Assembly (NCBI RefSeq): GCF_000471905.2
Contig: NW_006499799.1
Location: forward strand, 1,224,861-1,288,860
Source: Amborella trichopoda
Lineage: Eukaryota > Streptophyta > Magnoliopsida > Amborellales > Amborellaceae
DNA length: 64,000 bases
Reading direction: 5' to 3'
A program made the position numbers and the translations under genes. The stretch's first letter is position 1. The number at the start of each line of letters is the position of its first letter. The notes beneath the pieces were generated by a model that saw only the letters and a list, made by a program, of their open reading frames with translations, did not search any database and had not been told where the DNA came from. Below are positions 56,742 to 64,000 of the stretch, in pieces.

Positions 56742-58080
56742 CTTACTACACGTTAGTTAGATAGTGTTTGTTTAGCTAAGTTTCTCCTTTTATTTTCTGT
56801 ATCTGCACTTATGGCTTTCAGGATCTGTAACCCATTCATCCGAATTGGGGATTTTCTTATCCCCGCTTTCGCGAATATCCCCAAGGAATAATTTCCTCGA
56901 ACTTCGTTCACAACCATCCTTTTGAGCAAAGACCCCAGGTCTAGCTCCCAGGTCTTAACCAGGATTGGAGTGAGGAGGGACTTAAAGGTCCCCAACTATC
57001 CGTCTCCTAGCTCTGGTGGAACTTTCGCCAAGGCTCCATGCATCGGCAAAACTTCTGTTGCTACACACAGCATGCACCCTACCATCGGCAGCACTTGTCT
57101 GTCGTATTGCGAAGGTACGTCGGAAGGCTGCCCAATCCCTTGTTTCAAAAGGCGAAAAAATTTCCATTGCTTCTATGGGTCGTTGCTAGGCTACCCCCCA
57201 CATTCTTGCACCACCACGAGTCTCTATCGCTAGAGGCTCGACACATCGAGGTGGAGACCCTGAGGCCTCCACTTCTGGCACACACCATAAGGCTCGTTGA
57301 TCATCCACTCGAGCCACACCTCGGGGAAACCCTTATGTTACTTCGAGTCAGTGTCTAGGATCAGACCTCCTAAGGCCAGGTCCTGCATACGCTGTTCATA
57401 TTCATCCCACTGCTCGGAGCATCGCTGTCAATGCCCCAACTCGAGTACACAGGAGACGAGATTATCGTCCTCCTACTCACCACACATTAATGCACCCTAT
57501 ATGGGGCAGGGCACCACCTGTTCTTTTACAGACACCTGCTCGCAGTTATCGGCCTTCTAAGGCTAGATCACTTGCTCGAGCAGGAGTTGACCCCCAGGTC
57601 CCCCATGATCCTTCTTCAAGGGGTGCACACGCGTCTCCTCCACAGACAACCATTCGCCCTCGCCTCAAATGTCCTCATGAGTCAACCCTGTTCATGCCTA
57701 CTCCTCGTTCTTCAAGCAAGCACCTCCATCCTTGGTACTCCAGAACCTTCCCTAAGAGTACCATCCTGAACCAACCTCACCATCTCGGTCATGTCTCAGA
57801 GCTCATAAGAGAGCTCGAGGCAAAGACCTGATGGAAGATCGAGTCCTTCATCCTCCCTAGCCCAAGAGGACTCCAGTCCTTGGCCCTCATCCGTTGCTGC
57901 ACCTGATGAGACAACTCTCTCTTGTGCAAGAAAGGTTAATCACCCGTAGAACCTGATCACAGTTTTGGCCCGAGGTTCATCAAAACCTCAAAGCTAAACG
58001 TGATAGGGGTCTGCGAGTTTTGACCAAGGAAGTGACCAAGGCAGTCGGGGCAACCAGCTCTGTTAACCCTGTTCGCCTAA
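56742..58080 (+). pseudogene. gag: gag leader and N-terminal gag region, copy 4
   Basis: This region follows the PBS of F. Open pieces at 57,038-57,358 and 57,490-57,831 match the other leaders, including the HDPSSRGAHASPPQ motif. Frame changes separate them. It is rich in Pro, Ser, His and Arg with no domain I recognise. Confidence 0.68.
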
Positions 58081-59412
58081 ATCTGTTCTACCCTCTTCAA
58101 ATGACGAAGCCTGAAGAAGAAATCCATGAGCCCTGCATTGTGGTAAATGTTGTAGAAAACGACCTAGCCACTCCGCAGCCCCGGTTCTAACATCGTCGAT
58201 AACCGGTCCTCACGCGATCGGCATACAAGAGTCAAGTCCAGTCGGGGCATGCTGACCCCTTGTTTACTGATCTACCGCGTGCGACTCGTCACGTTCGCAA
58301 GCCCTCAAATGCAATTAAGGCTGACCTCTCTAAAGAAACAATCATCGTAATGGTTATAAATGAACCTGACTCGCAAGAAGAGCACATGAAGAAATTCGAC
58401 GATATGGTGTGCGCAATGATGGAGATAATAGATCGTATAGATGTCGCACGACAAACAACTAATCTTGAGGTCAATTCCCATCACTCAAATGGTGCACCTC
58501 CAAGGCAGCCCCTTCCATCTGCCTCACAGGACAATTCTCTCCCTCACCCTGTCTCACAGGCAAACATCGATGCTATGATTACCCATAGCTTAAAGAACAG
58601 ACAAATTTCGGGGATACAGGGTGCAACGCCTTATCAAAGGCCGTACCCTTCATATATTGACTAGGTGTCGTTTCCTTCAGATTACAGGAAAGGGAAGTTT
58701 CCCCTATTCAACGGAACCACCTCCCTGAATCAGCATATCGCCCACTTCCAGGTGGCGTATTGAGAAACAACAGCTGATGGGAGACTCCTCCTTCGCCAGT
58801 TTGTTGAAACCCTTGATGGCCCAGCTTTTTAGTGGTATGTTAGACTTCGCCCAAACTCAGTGAATGCTTGGGAGGAAATGGAGAACTATTCCACCAACGT
58901 TTCTATGAGTTCGAGAGAAAGATTCAAACCATCGAGCTTCTCACCATGACCCAAGATCCCCATGAGCCCGTGGAACAGTTCATATCAAGGTGGAGAAATT
59001 TAGCTGCTCGCCATCCCAATCCTATGCTTGAGAAGGAAGCAGTTCAAACTTGTGTGCGGAACATGCGACCTGAAATCTCTCTACATGTTGAGGCCTCTAA
59101 TCCAACTTCCATGTCAGAGTTGATCTCTAAATCAGTCCGTAAAGAAAGTCTATCATGCCACCATGGCGGGACACGACAACCGCCTACAAGCCCAGGGAAC
59201 AACCGGGGCAATGGTAGCTCTCGGACTAACACCCGGGGCAACCAACAAAAAAGAGTGATCAGTGTAGCTATCATGGTCACTGATCCAAAGAGAGCTCCCT
59301 CCCAACCTCTCCAAAGGGGTGAGCACAGCAAACACAACGGCTCAAGCAAGCAAGCAATAACAGTCAGACAACCAAGTACCCCCACCTGCGAAGCTTAATC
59401 GGGATGACTATT
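58081..59412 (+). pseudogene. gag: gag fragment 4, best-kept gag core
   Basis: The frame 58,260-58,664 gives the acidic N-terminal part and runs to RPYPSYID before a TAG. After two frame changes the frame 58,868-59,398 carries the gag core: FHQRFYEFERKIQTIELL, EPVEQFISRWRNLAARHP, AVQTCVRNMRPEISLHVEAS, then a Gly/Asn/Arg-rich stretch (GNNRGNGSSRTNTRGNQQ). It breaks near 59,412 before the zinc knuckle, where AT-rich unrelated sequence starts. It belongs with LTR F. Confidence 0.87.
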
Positions 59413-59627
59413 GGACTAGGCATATTTAACAATTCGAAACTTTCAAAAAAAAAAAAAAAATATTTATATATAATAAATATAAATAAATAATAATTCTTTA
59501 CAATGTGACGGTCCATAAAAGTATTATGGTCCTTAAGGACCATCACCACTTTGTTAACCTTTTTTTTCCTTTCATTACCACGTCCTTTAGTGGACGTGGG
59601 CTTTAAACGTTTCATGCGTAATATAAT
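59413..59627. other. AT-rich spacer with two short inverted repeats
   Basis: The stretch contains an A-run (59,444-59,460) and an ATA-rich part. It also holds the perfect palindrome ATGGTCCTTAAGGACCAT (about 59,527-59,544) and a seven-pair stem, CACGTCC-TTTAGT-GGACGTG (about 59,579-59,598). It separates the gag fragment from the next element. A fragment of a small inverted-repeat element is possible; no gene is visible. Confidence 0.55.
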
Positions 59628-60960
59628 TGTTACACCTCATGTAACTTAGTAAAATAATATAATAAGGTATCTTAAGAATTTAAATACGAGAGGCAAGAAC
59701 TCCCACCCTGGAAAATTTTTGAGATCTTTCTCTCTCTAGTCGAAACGCAGTAAGCTCTATCTCTCTCTCTAGCCGAATTTTTATCGAAAGCTCCTTCTCA
59801 AATATTTTAGGTAAGTGACTTCATTATCTTGAAAATAATCCGTTCTTTTTAAAAATGAAATGAAATAACTACTTCTGCTTATTATCATGAATTTTAGGCG
59901 CGTTAAATTTTATGCGCAAGCAACCTCATTATTTTGAAAAATAATATTTTTAATAAAATTGTGATATTTTATCTATGTTAGAAATTTTAAATGCTGTAAA
60001 TTCTTAGAAATAAATTTATTTATTTTCTTGTCTATTGTTAGAGAATTTTAGATACTGTCAAATTAGTAGAAATAAATGTGATATTTCTGCTTTTAGTAAA
60101 ATTATGAAATTTCTTTCTACTATTTTTGAATATTTAGACATTGTAAAATTCATGTGCAAATGACTGCCTTACTATTTGAAAACTGATATTTTTGCATTTG
60201 ATTATAACATTGTCTGTGAAATGTTTATTTGCAAAATTTGACATCCTATAAATTGTGATAATTCTGTATTCCTGAATTTCTATAAGAATTTTTTTTTTTA
60301 TACATATTAGATTGACAATTATGCTAAAATGTATTTACGAATTGCTACCTTTCTAAATTTGAGCCCAAAATATTTGACTGGTTATTTTTGAAATTTTATT
60401 GAAAGTGACTGTTATTAATGGTTTCAGTGAAAGTCATATCAATAATTTCAGTGATATGTTGGGTATATGATATTGCTGCTTTCGAATGTTTAAAGAGATT
60501 TAGAAATACTTTAAGTATGCAAGTGGACTCATCCAGTTCGCCGGTGAGGTATAAGTGGATCTATTCGGTATGTCGGTAGGGATTAAGTGAACTAATCCGG
60601 TATGTTGGTGAGGTATAAGTGGACCTGTAGGGATTAAGTAGACTTATCTGGGATACTGATAGGGATTAAGTGGATCCATCAGGACCCTGATGGGGTATAT
60701 AGGTGACCTACTTGGGATGCCAGTAGGGTATTTTGTGAAATCTTTTGAATTATACACTGACGTTAAAATGTTATACGCATTTCAATTATTCCAATTATAC
60801 TTAATTATGCATTTTTGAAAGTGAAACTGTTTATGCATTTTTGTTAATAGATCTTCTTTTTTTAAATATTGATATCCTTCAACCATAATTATTTTTAGGA
60901 TTATGATGATCACTTACTGAGTAGCCAAACTCATCAAATTATGGTAAACATTTTTCAGAA
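59628..60960 (+). mobile_element. Candidate 5' LTR of the chromovirus-like element
   Basis: TGTTACACCTCATGTAAC at 59,628 is a plausible LTR start. The AT-rich sequence to about 60,960 is non-coding and holds degenerate GGGATTAAGTGGACC-like repeats (60,520-60,740). There is no clear PBS at its right end and most of gag is missing, so the border is not certain. The second LTR lies outside the window, so the call cannot be confirmed from identity. Confidence 0.5.
60520..60740. repeat. Degenerate tandem repeat of 25-45 bp in the candidate LTR
   Basis: Phrases such as GTATGTCGGTAGGGATTAAGTG and GTATGTTGGTGAGGTATAAG alternate six or seven times with variable spacing. Confidence 0.6.
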
Positions 60961-61009
60961 TAACTATGGTTTCATTTTGTGTGCTCGTCAGGATCAACTC
61001 TGGAAGATA

Positions 61010-61730
61010 TTGTAAATGTGCTTCACCATCTAATAGAAGACAGCTTGAAAGGGCAAACAAGAAGCCAAGGCTCTTGCCACTTCAAAGCCCAATACAACCA
61101 TGTAAAAAATGTGGGAAAAACCATGGATCGAGCCCTTATTATTGGAATACTGGAGCCTGTTTTAAATGTGGAAAATTGGGGCACCAGATTAGAAAATGTC
61201 CTAGCTTATAGATGCAACAGCTTCCAAAGCAGGGAGAGATAGCTCAAAAGCCTCAGATGAAGGGAAGAGTATTTACGATCACCCAGCAAGACGCTCAAGC
61301 CTCAAAATCAGTGATCCAAGGTATTCTTATTATCTTCCAAAAAGTAGCTCATGTTTTGATTGATCTTGGATCTACTCATTCATTTGTGTCACCACACTTT
61401 GCATCCCACTTAAAGGTAGGACCAGAACAATTAGAATACATTCTAGAGGTAGCCACACCAATGGGAAATTCAAGTGACACCAATATAGTGTACAAATCCT
61501 GTGTAATAAAGATAGCAGAAAATGAACTGTGGGTTGATTTAATACTTCTAGAAATTCAAGAATTTGATGTAATCTTAGACACGGATTGGCTTTCTGCATA
61601 CCATGCAAGTATTGCGTTACAAGAAAATAGTTACCTTTTGTATTCTGGATCAACCAGTATTTTACTTCAATGGTATCAAAGAAGACTCCCCATCATATTT
61701 AATCTCTTGTATTCAAGCTAATCGCCTCCT
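61010..61730 (+). pseudogene. gag-pro: Chromovirus-like gag C-terminus and protease
   Basis: The first frame (to 61,208) ends with a CCHC knuckle, CFKCGKLGHQIRKC, preceded by CKKCGKNHGSSPYYWNTGA; most of gag upstream is missing. A TAG at 61,209 then separates it from protease in the same frame. Protease has VLIDLGSTHSFVSPHFA, where the usual D-S/T-G active site reads D-L-G, and ends with LDTDWLSAYHA at about 61,610. A one-base shift there moves the reading into the next frame. The gene would process the element's polyprotein. Confidence 0.85.
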
Positions 61731-63150
61731 TCGAAAAGGGTGTCAAGGCTTTCTTGCCTATATCAAAGAAGATAGGAAGGAAGAGATAAATTTGGATACC
61801 ACTCTGGTTATCCGAGAGTTTTTCGACGTTTTCCCTGAAGAATTGCTCGGATGACCGCCTGACAGGAAAATTGAATTCTCTATTGAATTATTGTCAGGGG
61901 TAGCCCCAATTTCTAAGGCACCTTACAGAATGGCACCTGCAGAACTTAAGGACCTCAAACAACAATTGGAAGAATTATTAGATAAAGGCTTTATCAGGCC
62001 CAATGTGTCACCTTGGGGTGCTCCGATATTATTTGTTAAAAAGAAAGATGGGACCATGAGATTGTGCATCTATTATAGACAGTTGAACCAAGTGACAGTG
62101 AAAAATAAGTATCCATTACTTAGAATTGATGATTTATTTGATCAATTACAAGGATCACAAGTGTTTTCAAAACTTGATCTTAGATCTGGATACCATCAGC
62201 TTAAGATTAAAAGTGAAGATGTTCCCAAGACAGCTTTCAGAACAAGGTATGGCCATTATGAATTTTAGTTATGCCTTTTGGATTAACCAATTATGGATTT
62301 GATGAATCAAATCTTTAAGCCCTTTTTGGATAATTTTATTATAGTATTCATCGATGATATTTTAATTTATTCCAAGAATCAGAAGGAACATGAGCAGCAT
62401 GTAAGAATGGTATTGAAAATATTAAGAGAAAAGAAATTGTATGCCAAACTTAGTAAATGTGAATTTTGGCTTGAACAAGTGACATTTTTGGGACATGTCA
62501 TATCAAAGGAAGGTCTATCAGTTGATCCTTCAGAGGTTGAAGCCGTTGTTAATTGGAAACAACCAAGTAATGTGACTGAAGTTCGAAGCTTTTTGGGATT
62601 GACAGGATATTACAAAAAATTTGTAGAAGGATTTTCTCGAATCGCAACCCTATTGAGTCGATTGACACAGAAAAATGTCAAATTTGAGTGGACAAGTGAA
62701 TGTGAGGAGAGTTTTCAAGAACTAAAAGTTCGATTAACTTTGACACCTATTTTAACAATTCTTGAGGGGAGTGGGGGATTTGTTATTTATAGTGATGCTT
62801 CACATAAAAGCTTGGGCTGTGTATTAATGCAATATAGGAAAGCAGTGGCATATGCATCCAAACAGTTGAAAGAATATGAGAAAAAATATCCAATTCATGA
62901 CTTGGAGCTAGCTACAATAGTATTTGCTTTGAAAATGTGGAGGCATTATCTATATGGAGAGCAATTCGAAATATACACAGATCATAAGAGCTTGAAATAC
63001 CTCTTCTCTCAGAATGATTTAAATATGCGGCAGTTAAGATGGATGGATTTCTTAAAAGATTATGATTGTACAATCCATTATCATTCAGGAAAAGCTAACA
63101 TTGTGGCCGACGCTCTAAGTAGAAAATCTACAGGAGGCTTAGCTCATCTA
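61603..63150 (+). pseudogene. pol: Chromovirus-like reverse transcriptase and RNase H
   Basis: After the shift the reading continues through REFFDVFPEEL, a TGA at 61,852, then [30 protein letters not shown] and, after a 25-base gap-like break at 62,266-62,292 that removes the residues after [17 protein letters not shown]. All three RT aspartates are kept. RNase H follows with [33 protein letters not shown] and VADALSRK. The 438-codon frame 62,293-63,609 covers the palm, RNase H and the start of integrase. Sequence type and layout fit a plant chromovirus, probably Tekay-like. Confidence 0.92.
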
Positions 63151-64000
63151 ATGATCCAAGAAATGAGATTGTTAGAGGAAATAGTGGATTGGCATCCGGC
63201 TCCATCCATTAATGGTATGATAAGTATGATTACCAACATTAAGGCGAAACCCCAATTAATCCAACAGATTCGATCTGCACAAAAGAAAGACCCTCAGCTT
63301 ATAATAATTGTGGAAGAGGTGAAGATGGGAAAGAGAGAAGAATTCTCTATATGTAGTGAGGATTTGTTAAGATTCAAAGGTCAGGTTTGTGTCCCGAATG
63401 ATGAGAGTGTAAAGAAAGCTATCTTGGAAGAAGCACATCACTCTCGTTATACGATACATCCCGAAAGTATTAAAATGTATCAGAACCTGAAGAAAACCTT
63501 TTGGTGGAATAATATGAAAAAAGAGGTAGCACTATTTGTATCTAAGTGCCTAACATGCCAGCAAGTAAAAGCTGAGTATCAAAGGCCCGCTGGGTTGTTG
63601 CAGCCTTGACCCGTGCCGGAGTGGAACTGGGAGTACATCTTTATGGATTTTGTCTCTGGCCTGCCTAGAACAAATTCAAGACATGATAGCATTTGGGTCA
63701 TTGTGCACTGGCTGACCAAAGCTGCCCACTTTCTGTCTATTCGCATGACGTACACTTTGGATCGACTGGCCCAGTTGTACATTAAGGAAATAGTGCGGTT
63801 GCATGGAGTTCCGGTCAGTATTGTATCGGATATGGATACTCAGTTTACTTCTAAATTTTGGGCTAGGCTACAGTCAGCCATGGGGACGAGACTCACCTTT
63901 AGCATTTCCTTTCACCCCCAAACTGATGGACAATCGGAGAGGACCATCCAAACCCTGAAAGATATGCTGAGGACCTGTTTCATTGACTTTATAGAAAGCT
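63151..64000 (+). pseudogene. int: Chromovirus-like integrase, runs off the window
   Basis: The HHCC zinc domain is present: HHSRYTIHP and [12 protein letters not shown] at 63,607 interrupts LLQP-PVPEW. The core then reads on in the same frame with [19 protein letters not shown] and [10 protein letters not shown], which hold the D, D and E catalytic residues. The C-terminal part, where a chromodomain would sit, lies beyond position 64,000. One substitution would be enough to explain the stop, so this part is well preserved. Confidence 0.92.

Overview
The window is nuclear DNA from a flowering plant and consists almost entirely of decayed LTR retrotransposons. I found no convincing host gene, tRNA, rRNA, CRISPR array or bacterial feature. 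The plant assignment rests on Ty3/gypsy polyproteins of plant type: a Tat/Ogre-like lineage with a second, archaeal-type RNase H, and a chromovirus-like element at the right edge. It also rests on primer sites matching a plant tRNA-Arg and on plant mobile domain (PMD) reading frames. The species cannot be told from the sequence.

Most of positions 1-59,412 is one family of very large Tat-type elements in both orientations, cut up and recombined. Pooling the copies gives this order: LTR of about 2.7-3.4 kb (TGTTTGA...TAACCA), PBS for tRNA-Arg, long leader plus gag, proline-rich gag-pro spacer, protease, RT, RNase H, archaeal-type RNase H, (integrase not seen), a PMD gene on the opposite strand with its own TATA box, a minisatellite-rich 3' region, a purine-rich PPT, and the 3' LTR. 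No copy is complete and every coding part carries stops or frameshifts.

Layout: 3' LTR A (-) and 3' region 1-4,815; gag fragment (+) 4,816-6,594; 3' LTR B (-) and 3' region 6,595-11,624; gag leader (-), PBS and 5' LTR C (-) 11,625-15,917; 3' region and a nearly full-length PMD gene (+) 15,918-21,052; protease fragment (-) to 22,494; 5' LTR D (+), PBS, gag, PMD fragment (-), minisatellite region and 3' LTR G (+) 22,495-37,354; pol fragment Y (-) 37,355-43,163, interrupted by an LTR-like insertion H with a perfect 5-bp target duplication; 5' LTR E (+), PBS, gag and spacer 43,164-51,050; an unassigned repeat-rich block to 53,507; 5' LTR F (+), PBS and gag to 59,412; then a separate, younger chromovirus-like Ty3/gypsy element from about 59,628 to the window end. 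There are two N gaps (41,565-41,992 and 53,302-53,321).

The most interesting system is the antisense PMD gene of the Tat family. In three copies a TATA box on the opposite strand lies at the inner edge of the 3' region, with a minisatellite directly upstream. In the two copies that still carry the gene it is followed by a 0.7-1.0 kb leader and a PMD reading frame. The longest copy encodes a PMD core, a KKKRKRP-type nuclear signal, an acidic stretch and a charged C-terminus. A second unusual feature is the transcribed LTR leader, an array of short inverted repeats set in pyrimidine tracts, with some paired substitutions between units.
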